DNA of 34,751 nucleotides from Sneathiella sp. (GTDB taxonomy: Bacteria; Pseudomonadota; Alphaproteobacteria; Sneathiellales; Sneathiellaceae). The translations under genes and the position numbers were made by a program. The notes beneath the pieces are model-generated. The model searched no databases. It saw only the letters and a program-made list of their open reading frames with translations, and was not told the origin of the DNA. Every line of letters begins with the position of its first letter. The first letter of the stretch is position 1. The stretch lies in contig JAIOYL010000012.1 in NCBI GenBank assembly GCA_021741195.1, positions 1 to 34,751 on the forward strand, in the 5' to 3' direction. Below are positions 28,637-34,751 of the stretch, in pieces.

Positions 28637-29395
28637 ATGTGGAACTGGTTATGTAGGCTGGCCGGAAGAACTTTGGTCCATTATCTCGAAACTCCTGTAC
28701 ATAATTACATCTCTTTTTCCGTCTCCGACCCAGACATATTGCGCCAATTTCTGCAGCCGGGCGACATTTTATTGGTCGAGGGGAATGAACGAATTAGCAT
28801 CGCCATCAAATATCTCACGCAATCAACGTGGTCGCATGCTGCACTTTTCGTTGGCGGTTCCATCGGCGGATCTACAAATTCAAACGAAATGTCCGTATTA
28901 ATCGAAGCCAATCTCGCCAAAGGTGTGATTGCCGTACCACTTTCAAAATATTGCCTTCACAACACACGTATTTGCCGACCCGTGGGATTGACAGACAATG
29001 ATCGACTAAAGTTGATAACCTTCGCAATCAACGCCATTGGGACAAAGTATGATCTGAAGAACGTTATTGATTTAGCGCGATATTTAGTTCCGACACCTCC
29101 GGTCCCGGTACGTTGGCGTCGTCGTATGCTGTCCCTTGGCAGCGGTGATCCCACGCAAGCTATCTGCTCAACCCTGATTGCCAAAGCATTTCAGTCTGTC
29201 CAATATCCAATCCTGCCACAGCCGAAAAGTAACGTGTCACGTGATTTCGGAGTCAATAAAGAGATATTGCAGATACGTCACCATAGCCTGTTTGTACCGA
29301 GGGATTTCGATATCTCACCTTACTTTCAGGTGATCAAGCCTACTATTGAACAAGGTTTCAATTATCGTGACCTTTGCTGGGCGGACGAATCTTAA
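28637..29395 (+). CDS. YiiX/YaeF-type permuted papain-like (NlpC/P60) cysteine hydrolase
   Basis: The 252-residue protein contains LQPGDILLVEG (about 39-49), IKYLTQSTWSHAALFVGG with H67, LIEANLAKGV with E90 and, after about 85 residues, DPTQAICSTLIAKAF with C177. A histidine ahead of the cysteine is the circularly permuted order of YiiX/LRAT-like amidases, which act on peptide, acyl or lipid substrates. No signal peptide is evident. It lies on the opposite strand between an intact and a decayed DUF3126-type gene, and its surroundings are AT-rich compared with the rest of the window, which hints at later acquisition. The substrate is unknown. Confidence 0.82.
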   Translation: MWNWLCRLAGRTLVHYLETPVHNYISFSVSDPDILRQFLQPGDILLVEGNERISIAIKYLTQSTWSHAALFVGGSIGGSTNSNEMSVLIEANLAKGVIAVPLSKYCLHNTRICRPVGLTDNDRLKLITFAINAIGTKYDLKNVIDLARYLVPTPPVPVRWRRRMLSLGSGDPTQAICSTLIAKAFQSVQYPILPQPKSNVSRDFGVNKEILQIRHHSLFVPRDFDISPYFQVIKPTIEQGFNYRDLCWADES

Positions 29396-29420
29396 AATAT
29401 TGTCGCGGCAGGACGAAAAT

Positions 29421-29639
29421 TTATGACGTCGGGGGCAGATCCATATCCAAAATGGTCATATGAAGGGCGAAAGAAACCTCTCCTTCATCCTCGTCGCGGT
29501 AAACGACGCCCAGAAATTCGTCGCCCAGCATTACCTCCGCGGTTCCGTCTGATGGCCTTCTCTCTTTCAGAATGAAGTCTTCATTACCAAATTTCTCGCG
29601 CAGGTACCGCTGAACCCGCAATGTTTCCGTCCGTGTCAT
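29421..29639 (-). CDS. DUF3126-type small protein
   Basis: The 72-residue protein reads MTRTETLRVQRYLREKFGNE, then DFILKERRPSDGTAEVMLGD and a basic/acidic stretch VVYRDEDEGEVSFALHMTIL. It matches, from memory, the short DUF3126 family found mainly in alphaproteobacteria, with no known function. It has no signal peptide or membrane segment, so it is probably cytoplasmic. It starts 15 bases after the stop of the double cold-shock gene and is probably co-transcribed with it. A frameshifted copy lies about 1.1 kb away at 28321-28512. Confidence 0.85.
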   Translation of the reverse strand: MTRTETLRVQRYLREKFGNEDFILKERRPSDGTAEVMLGDEFLGVVYRDEDEGEVSFALHMTILDMDLPPTS

Positions 29640-29654
29640 ATTTTTTCTGCCTTC

Positions 29655-30140
29655 CTAGAGGATTTCAAGAGTATCGGCGATTGGGCCTTTCACGCCCATT
29701 CGCACAACACATTTCACCCTCGTATCAAGCTCAATATCTTCCAGATTGATATCCGAGCGTTCCAGCATATTAGTATGAATAAATACATCCGCACCGCCAC
29801 CGTTTGGAGTTACGAAGCCGTATTTATGTTCAGGGACATAGGTTGTTACGACGCCCTCAACTTCAAAAGTGGCATTCGCGGGCGCAGCTTCCTCACCATC
29901 CTCAGGATCGTGAATTGCAACAACTTGCTGGCCACGATCACCGTCGGCCAGGTCGCAGACGATCTGCATACCCTCAACAAGCTCATGATATGACGTGTCC
30001 TGCAGGACAGATATATGGACAAAAGCGTCCGGCGATCCATCTGCTGGCGAGACAAACCCGAATCCCTTCGCCTCATCAAAAAATTTAACAGTCGCCGCAA
30101 TATTCTTACGGACAGCTTTAGACGGCTTACGATCATTCAT
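29655..30140 (-). CDS. Cold-shock protein with two cold-shock domains
   Basis: The 161-residue protein has a first cold-shock domain at about 14-75, with the RNA-binding motifs KGFGFV (25-30) and AFVHIS (39-44). An acidic linker (EDGEEAAPAN) leads to a second domain at about 91-161, with KYGFVTPNGGGADVFIHTNM. Tandem-domain Csp proteins of this size are common in alphaproteobacteria. They bind single-stranded RNA or DNA and act as RNA chaperones in stress or stationary phase. The upstream 128-bp gap to the chelatase gene should hold its promoter and leader, but I see no convincing -35/-10 pair. Confidence 0.93.
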   Translation of the reverse strand: MNDRKPSKAVRKNIAATVKFFDEAKGFGFVSPADGSPDAFVHISVLQDTSYHELVEGMQIVCDLADGDRGQQVVAIHDPEDGEEAAPANATFEVEGVVTTYVPEHKYGFVTPNGGGADVFIHTNMLERSDINLEDIELDTRVKCVVRMGVKGPIADTLEIL

Positions 30141-30268
30141 CCCTGGAGGACCTCTTATTCAAAAACATACACTGCAATACCCAATATAGGCGCAAAGCTC
30201 AAATCTTTCCGTCATATTTCGATAAATTACATGGTAACTGACAATTTCCTGGCACTTAGAGGTGATGT

Positions 30269-31036
30269 TCAGGTGCCACCCGCGAACCCGGCCGACGCAC
30301 ATCTTGAAATACTATGTTGAATCAGCCGGACGATTTCAGGCCTTACGCCAACCGCGCCGGCGTAATGAGCATTGACTGGCGACGACGATTTCGCTCGCCA
30401 GTTCGAAATTCCTGAGGGAACATCTTCGGCAGCGTGCGGCCCGTCCGCAGCAAACAAGCCGACAAGGACAAGCGGCAATCCATCATCCGGTTGCTCCAAC
30501 AGCCAGTCTTCCAGGTAAGGACGCTCATTCAGGAAAGCAACCGAGACTGCGGCAAATTTTTTCTTACTCTCCACTGCCTTCCGCTGAAGATAGGTCGCCT
30601 CGGACGACGCCCGGGATTTTTCCGACCCATGAGCGACGAGGACAAGATGCACATGTTTCGGATCATCGGACTGATCCCGGCAAACCTCCTCTCCCATCGT
30701 GACTATAATATCCGCCAGCTCGGGGTCTGTCCCCAGAGCCTCGCATTGATAGATATGCCGATCCAACTCTATTCTACGCCCGTTTTCCAGACCAAACAGT
30801 TCTGGGATGCACTTGGCGACGAAATAGCCGTTACTCATAAAGAAAGGCAGCAGAAAAATTTCACCCTTGGGTAAATTCGGTAAATTTTTCTGAGTCGCAA
30901 GGAAACAAACATCAACGAACCCATAGCGATTGCTTTGCCGAAGGGTAAGCGCATGCCGAACAGCCGCTTCATGCGCATCATCAGATAAACGGGAGCCGTG
31001 AGCTATAAGAATAACCGAAGGTCTTGAAGGCAGCAT
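30269..31036 (-). CDS. Two-domain CbiX/SirB-type sirohydrochlorin chelatase-like protein
   Basis: The 255-residue protein is an internal duplication of the CbiX fold. The first half has VILIAHGSRLSDDAHEAAV (H13), the second has LVLVAHGSEKSRASSEATYL (H136). Each half also shows a hydrophobic strand set with LLPFFMSNGYFV and LVLVGLFAADG. CbiX/SirB enzymes insert cobalt or iron into sirohydrochlorin for cobalamin or siroheme synthesis; the active-site histidine is in the HGS-type motif. The long form is common in proteobacteria, but no cobalamin or siroheme genes are next to it, so metal and product are uncertain. It is transcribed leftward, away from the TRAP operon. Confidence 0.82.
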   Translation of the reverse strand: MLPSRPSVILIAHGSRLSDDAHEAAVRHALTLRQSNRYGFVDVCFLATQKNLPNLPKGEIFLLPFFMSNGYFVAKCIPELFGLENGRRIELDRHIYQCEALGTDPELADIIVTMGEEVCRDQSDDPKHVHLVLVAHGSEKSRASSEATYLQRKAVESKKKFAAVSVAFLNERPYLEDWLLEQPDDGLPLVLVGLFAADGPHAAEDVPSGISNWRAKSSSPVNAHYAGAVGVRPEIVRLIQHSISRCASAGFAGGT

Positions 31037-31229
31037 TGCAGAGTTACACCGGTAAGTCAGTTGTGGATCGCAAAGTCTTGTTGCATCTGTGTTTACAATT
31101 TCTGGGGCAAAAAAGGAAAAAATATCATGCCGTGGCCCCTTTACCTATTCCGTTCCGCCGGGTATGTAGAAAATTGTAGCCCGCAGGCGCTGAAATATGT
31201 GATAGTAGTTGCATAAGATGGCACAAACA

Positions 31230-31241
31230 TAATGGCCATTA
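31230..31241. promoter_or_regulatory. 12-bp palindrome in the TRAP operon leader
   Basis: TAATGGCCATTA is a perfect palindrome 37 bases before the start of the TRAP binding-protein gene, in the 242-bp gap after the chelatase gene. It may be an operator for a local regulator, but it is short enough to occur by chance, and no regulator gene is adjacent. Confidence 0.3.
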
Positions 31242-31278
31242 ATAAAACTAAATGTTCTTAAAGGGAGGACTAATACAG

Positions 31279-32322
31279 ATGATTAAACGTACAATAATGT
31301 CTATTGCTGCGCTCACGGCAGTTGCGAGCCTGGCGTTTGGCGCTTCGGCCGCAGAGATGGTGGATGGGCCCGAAGTTAATTGGAACTTGTCCACTTGGGG
31401 CAAGCAAAGAGCCTTTACTGCTAGCGCCGAAACAATAAGAGATTACGTCGCGGAGCGGACCGGCGGAAAATTTAAAATCAAAATCCATTACGGTGAAGCC
31501 CTGTCCAAAGCAAAAGAGAATCTTGACGGCATCAAACTTGGTGCGTTTCAGATGGCGATGTTTTGCTCCGCGTATCACCCGGCCAAAAATCCGACATTGT
31601 CAGGATTGGACCTTCCCTTTCTCCCCTTCCCCAACCTGAAGGTACAAACAGCTGTGCATGAGGCCTTTTATCATGATCCTGCAGTGGTTAAGGACCTTGC
31701 CCGTTGGGACGCGTTGCTTCTGATGAGTTCACTGCTGCCACAATATGAGTTTACCGGTGTAGGCAAACCCCCGCTTACGCTCGAAGACTGGAATGGTATG
31801 CGCGTCCGGGCTCTTGGTGGTATTGGCGAAGCAATGCGAAAAATTGGCGCAGTTCCAACAACAGTGCCAGCGCCAGAAGTCTACACATCGCTGGAGCGCG
31901 GTACCATCGACGCCGCGTCTTTTCCATTCACATATGCCCATGTTGCCTATCGGCTAACGGATATTGGCAAATGGTATACAGCGAACATGTCACCGGGTGC
32001 GAATAACTGCCCGATTGTTGTCAATATTCCGGCCTACGAGAAGCTTCCGCCCGCGTATCAGCAACTTTTGCAGGATGCCAAACCGTTAGCTTACGAAGCC
32101 CTGTACAAAGCCTATGATGCTGCGGACAAGAAAAATTTTCCAATCATGAAGGAAAAAGGCATGCTGGCCATTACCTACACGGATGAAGAGCTTGCGAAAT
32201 TCCGCGCAGTTGGCGCAAAGCCAGTCTGGGATGAATGGATTGCAAAAATGAATGGCGATGGATATCCCGGCGATCATTTGTTTGAGGTGATCGTGACGAC
32301 AGCCAAACAAGCGTCCAAGTAA
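31279..32322 (+). CDS. TRAP transporter substrate-binding protein (DctP family)
   Basis: I start at 31279 (MIKRTIMSIAALTAVASLAF, 347 residues), ten bases after GGAGG; the frame extends upstream to 31252 through that site. A Sec signal peptide ends near ASAAEM. The mature protein has the DctP pattern: WNLSTWGKQRAF, YVAERTGGKFKIKIHYGEAL, the dimer/ligand helix NWNGMRVRALGGIGEAMRKI preceded by LTLED, and VYTSLERGTIDAASFPF. The arginine of MRVRALGG is where the family binds the ligand carboxylate. It captures an organic acid in the periplasm for the two permease subunits encoded next. The ligand cannot be named from sequence. Confidence 0.93.
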   Translation: MIKRTIMSIAALTAVASLAFGASAAEMVDGPEVNWNLSTWGKQRAFTASAETIRDYVAERTGGKFKIKIHYGEALSKAKENLDGIKLGAFQMAMFCSAYHPAKNPTLSGLDLPFLPFPNLKVQTAVHEAFYHDPAVVKDLARWDALLLMSSLLPQYEFTGVGKPPLTLEDWNGMRVRALGGIGEAMRKIGAVPTTVPAPEVYTSLERGTIDAASFPFTYAHVAYRLTDIGKWYTANMSPGANNCPIVVNIPAYEKLPPAYQQLLQDAKPLAYEALYKAYDAADKKNFPIMKEKGMLAITYTDEELAKFRAVGAKPVWDEWIAKMNGDGYPGDHLFEVIVTTAKQASK

Positions 32323-32332
32323 GTAAACTCAT

Positions 32333-32360
32333 ATGAGGGCCTGGCATGCCGGGCCCTCAT
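32333..32360 (+). promoter_or_regulatory. Stem-loop between the binding-protein and permease genes
   Basis: ATGAGGGCC (32333-32341) and GGCCCTCAT (32352-32360) form a perfect 9-bp stem with an internally palindromic loop. No strong T-run follows, so it is more likely a partial attenuator or an RNA-stabilising hairpin that keeps the binding protein in excess over the permeases. It also argues against the small permease starting at the ATG at 32346, which lies inside the loop. Confidence 0.6.
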
Positions 32361-32381
32361 TATTCATCAAAGTACAAAACC

Positions 32382-33050
32382 ATGACAACAAAAACTCTCC
32401 CGAACGGTTCGGCCTCCGGGTCTGCATTCGCGACTTTTGACCGCAGATTTTCCAAACTCGAAGATTTTCTGAATGGTGTTTCTGCGCTGGCGATATTTTT
32501 TGTAATGCTTCTTGGCGTTACCCAGGTTTTGAGCCGGAAATTACTTAATCTGCCAATACCTGGATATATCGACTTCATCGAACAAAGCATGGTGATTTTC
32601 GCCTTCTTCGGTATTGCCTACTGTCAGCGTCTTGGCGGCCATGTCCGCATGGATCTGTTTATGGCTAAGTTCAGCGCCCGTCCGCTGTATTTTTTTGAAG
32701 CGATAGCAACGTTGATTGGGCTTTTGGCCATAACCGTTTTAATCCAGACCAGCTGGCTGCACTTTCTCAGAGCTTATCAGTTGGGCGATTCAACAATTGA
32801 TATCGGGATTCCTATATGGCCGGCGAAACTGATCGTCCCCCTGGCGTTTTCCATCCTCTGGGTCCGCTTTGCCCTGCAGTTGATCGGATTTATGCGCCTT
32901 TTGGTCAATCCGAACGCAGAAATTATTGCGGTTCCCGTGATTGAAGACGTAACCGCTCTCGCACGTCATGAAATTGAAGACGCGCTCGGCGAAGAAGCCG
33001 CCAGACAAGCGAAGTTTGATGAAACCTACCGTAAAAAGGGCAAAAAGTAA
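32382..33050 (+). CDS. TRAP transporter small permease subunit (DctQ-type)
   Basis: I start at 32382 (MTTKTLPNGSASGSAFATFD, 222 residues), beyond the intergenic hairpin; the ATG at 32346 lies inside the hairpin loop. There are four hydrophobic segments, including VSALAIFFVMLLGVTQVLSR and IEQSMVIFAFFGIAYCQRLG, followed by GHVRMDLFM, the usual DctQ arrangement. The charged cytoplasmic tail (EDVTALARHEIEDALGEEAA to the lysine-rich end) is longer than in many DctQ proteins. Its TAA shares one base with the ATG of the large permease gene (TAATG), so translation is coupled. It forms the membrane complex with that subunit. Confidence 0.9.
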   Translation: MTTKTLPNGSASGSAFATFDRRFSKLEDFLNGVSALAIFFVMLLGVTQVLSRKLLNLPIPGYIDFIEQSMVIFAFFGIAYCQRLGGHVRMDLFMAKFSARPLYFFEAIATLIGLLAITVLIQTSWLHFLRAYQLGDSTIDIGIPIWPAKLIVPLAFSILWVRFALQLIGFMRLLVNPNAEIIAVPVIEDVTALARHEIEDALGEEAARQAKFDETYRKKGKK

Positions 33051-34351
33051 TGGATCCTCTCCTCTCCGGTATTATCGGCATGGGCTTTTTGGTCGTTATG
33101 GTATTTTTTGGTGTCCGTGTCTATATCGCCGCCACTGTCGTCGGCATGCTCGGCATCGTTTCCATTATCGGGTGGGATGCGGGCACCGGTATCGTCGGAA
33201 CAATACCCCATTCCAAGGCAACGCTCTATTCTTTGAGTGTGTTGCCAATGTTCATATTAATCGGATTTCTGGCATTTCATGCCGGTATCACGACATCCGC
33301 CTTTGAAGCAGCGAAGCGATGGATCGGCTGGGTTCCGGGTGGTCTCGCTGTTGCCACAGTCTTTTCCGCCGCAGGATTTGCCGCTGTTTCCGGCGCCAGT
33401 ACTGCGACAGCCGCCGTCTTTAGCCGCGTTGCCATCCCGGAAATGCTGAACAATGGTTATGACCGACGTTTGGCGGCGGGCGTCGTTGCAGCAGCAGGAA
33501 CTCTTGCCTCCCTTATTCCGCCAAGCGCGATCCTCGTTATTTATGCGATCATCGTGGAACAGTCTGTGGGCGCCTTGCTTCTCGCCGGTTTCATACCCGG
33601 CATTGTATCCGCCCTGGTCTATGCGTTTATTATCATGGGAAGAGCGGCGGTCAATCCGAAGCTCGGACCTCCTGTTGGCGGGTTCACGTGGATGCAGAGG
33701 GTGCAATCTCTGCCTGGCACCTTACCCATCATCGCCGTGATCGCTATTATTTTCAGCGCCATCTATGGCGGCTGGGCAACTCCGACGGAAGCCGGAGCGC
33801 TGGGGGCTTTTGTGGTTCTCATTCTCGCTTTCTTTCATGGTATGCGGACTAAAGAGCTGAAAGACGCCTTGTTTGAGACGGCAAAACTGACCGTCATGAT
33901 CTTTTCGATCATCTGGGGGGTTCTGGTCTTCGTCCGTTTCCTTGGCTTCTCCGGTCTGCCGGAAGCCTTTGCCGAATGGATACTCACCCTTCCCTTTCCA
34001 CCAACCGTTATTATTATTCTGATTCTCTGCGGATACGCTATTTTGGGCATGTTCATGGATGCGATCGGCATGCTTTTGCTGACACTTCCAGTTGTCTATC
34101 CGGCGGTGATCGGACTTGGGTATGATCCGATATGGTTCGGGATTATCGTGGTGAAAATGGCAGAAATATGCCTGATTACGCCGCCCATCGGATTGAACTG
34201 CTATGTTGTCAATGGCGTGAGACCGGACATACCGCTATCGGATGTCTTTCGGGGGATTGGTCCTTTTTTCATTGCTGACGTGTTGACAATCGCCCTGTTT
34301 ATTGCGTTCCCGTGGCTAATTACATGGTTGCCGCAAACAATGCTAAACTGA
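33050..34351 (+). CDS. TRAP transporter large permease subunit (DctM-type)
   Basis: The 433-residue integral membrane protein has about 12 hydrophobic segments and the DctM blocks FAAVSGASTATAAVFSRVA, AAAGTLASLIPPSAILVIYA and, near the end, PPIGLNCYVVNGV. Two homologous halves with helical hairpins around the GAST and PPIG segments are typical of the sodium-coupled elevator-type transporter. With the small subunit it imports the acid delivered by the binding protein. The start overlaps the preceding stop by one base. The next gene begins 55 bases downstream with its own ribosome site and is probably in the same operon. Confidence 0.94.
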   Translation: MDPLLSGIIGMGFLVVMVFFGVRVYIAATVVGMLGIVSIIGWDAGTGIVGTIPHSKATLYSLSVLPMFILIGFLAFHAGITTSAFEAAKRWIGWVPGGLAVATVFSAAGFAAVSGASTATAAVFSRVAIPEMLNNGYDRRLAAGVVAAAGTLASLIPPSAILVIYAIIVEQSVGALLLAGFIPGIVSALVYAFIIMGRAAVNPKLGPPVGGFTWMQRVQSLPGTLPIIAVIAIIFSAIYGGWATPTEAGALGAFVVLILAFFHGMRTKELKDALFETAKLTVMIFSIIWGVLVFVRFLGFSGLPEAFAEWILTLPFPPTVIIILILCGYAILGMFMDAIGMLLLTLPVVYPAVIGLGYDPIWFGIIVVKMAEICLITPPIGLNCYVVNGVRPDIPLSDVFRGIGPFFIADVLTIALFIAFPWLITWLPQTMLN

Positions 34352-34406
34352 CATCGATGACTAGTCCGGCCTCCTGCCAACAACAAAAATAACGAGGAGT
34401 AGGTAA

Positions 34407-34751
34407 ATGGATTTCACCCTGACGGAAGAGCAGGAAGCCATTAAAGAGAATGTCGCAGCGCTTTGCGGCCGGTTTGGTGACAATTACTGGCTCGAAAAGG
34501 ATCGAACCGGCGACTTCCCGTTTGATTTTCATGCCGCCATGGCGGAGGCAGGCTGGCTCGGGATCACGATGCCTGAGGAGTATGGTGGTGCCGGATTGGG
34601 CGTAACGGAAGCCGCGCTGATGATGCATGAGGTTGCGAAATCCTCAGGCGCTATGTCGGCAGCCTCGGCCATTCATATCAATATTTTCGGGCCTCATCCG
34701 ATTGTCGTCTTTGGTAATGACGAGCAGAAGAACCGCTGGCTGCCGCCATTG
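34407..34751 (+). CDS. Acyl-CoA dehydrogenase, N-terminal part only
   Basis: The gene starts at 34407, seven bases after GAGGAG, and runs off the right edge after 115 codons. It reads MDFTLTEEQEAIKENVAALC, then GWLGITMPEEYGGAGLGVTE and HINIFGPHPIVVFGNDEQKN, which is the N-terminal helical domain of the acyl-CoA dehydrogenase family. The FAD-binding and catalytic parts lie outside the window. Following a complete TRAP transporter, it probably oxidises the CoA ester of the imported acid, although no acid-activating gene is visible in this partial operon. Confidence 0.9.
   Translation, partial: MDFTLTEEQEAIKENVAALCGRFGDNYWLEKDRTGDFPFDFHAAMAEAGWLGITMPEEYGGAGLGVTEAALMMHEVAKSSGAMSAASAIHINIFGPHPIVVFGNDEQKNRWLPPL

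Overview
The window looks like a chromosomal segment of an alphaproteobacterium of moderate GC content. This rests on the gene types: a two-domain cold-shock protein beside a DUF3126-type gene, ATGA-coupled operons, TRAP transporters, many acyl-CoA genes and a tRNA-Arg with an encoded CCA. The genus cannot be fixed from the sequence alone.

Positions 1-22782 are one dense catabolic block that resembles the acyclic terpene utilization (Atu) pathway of pseudomonads, in which citronellyl/geranyl-CoA is oxidised, carboxylated, hydrated, cleaved and passed to beta-oxidation. A TetR gene heads a leftward operon: tetR, enoyl-CoA hydratase (AtuE/LiuC type), atuA, NDP-forming acyl-CoA synthetase, class III CoA-transferase. 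It is divergent from a rightward operon of a citronellyl-CoA dehydrogenase (atuD type) and a sterol-style acyl-CoA dehydrogenase pair. A perfect 22-bp palindrome lies between the two. Next comes a leftward carboxylase operon (beta subunit, biotin alpha subunit, a DinB-fold TIGR03084-type protein, 2,4-dienoyl-CoA reductase). It is divergent from a rightward pair: an HMG-CoA-synthase-like protein fused to an OB-fold domain, and a thiolase. A leftward acyl-CoA dehydrogenase plus AMP-forming acyl-CoA ligase is divergent from a dienoyl-CoA-isomerase-like crotonase. No HMG-CoA-lyase-type gene and no AtuB/AtuG-type reductase is seen here. The HMGS-like protein has lost the usual catalytic residues of its family, so it and the thiolase are candidates for the missing C-C cleavage step. 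This variant pathway is the most interesting part of the window.

Positions 22783-31036 are mixed housekeeping and stress genes. They are tRNA-Arg(CCU), a small DUF3012-type lipoprotein, an OmpA-family lipoprotein with a clear terminator, an arsenate-detoxification pair (ArsJ exporter plus its dedicated GAPDH), a CDF zinc/cobalt exporter and a small secreted protein. A permuted papain-like YiiX-type hydrolase follows, bracketed by an intact DUF3126-type gene and a decayed second copy. The stretch ends with a double cold-shock-domain protein and a two-domain CbiX/SirB-type chelatase.

Positions 31230-34751 hold a rightward operon: a complete TRAP transporter (binding protein, small permease, large permease) followed by the start of another acyl-CoA dehydrogenase, cut by the window edge. 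This arrangement suggests uptake of an organic acid that is then degraded as its CoA ester.
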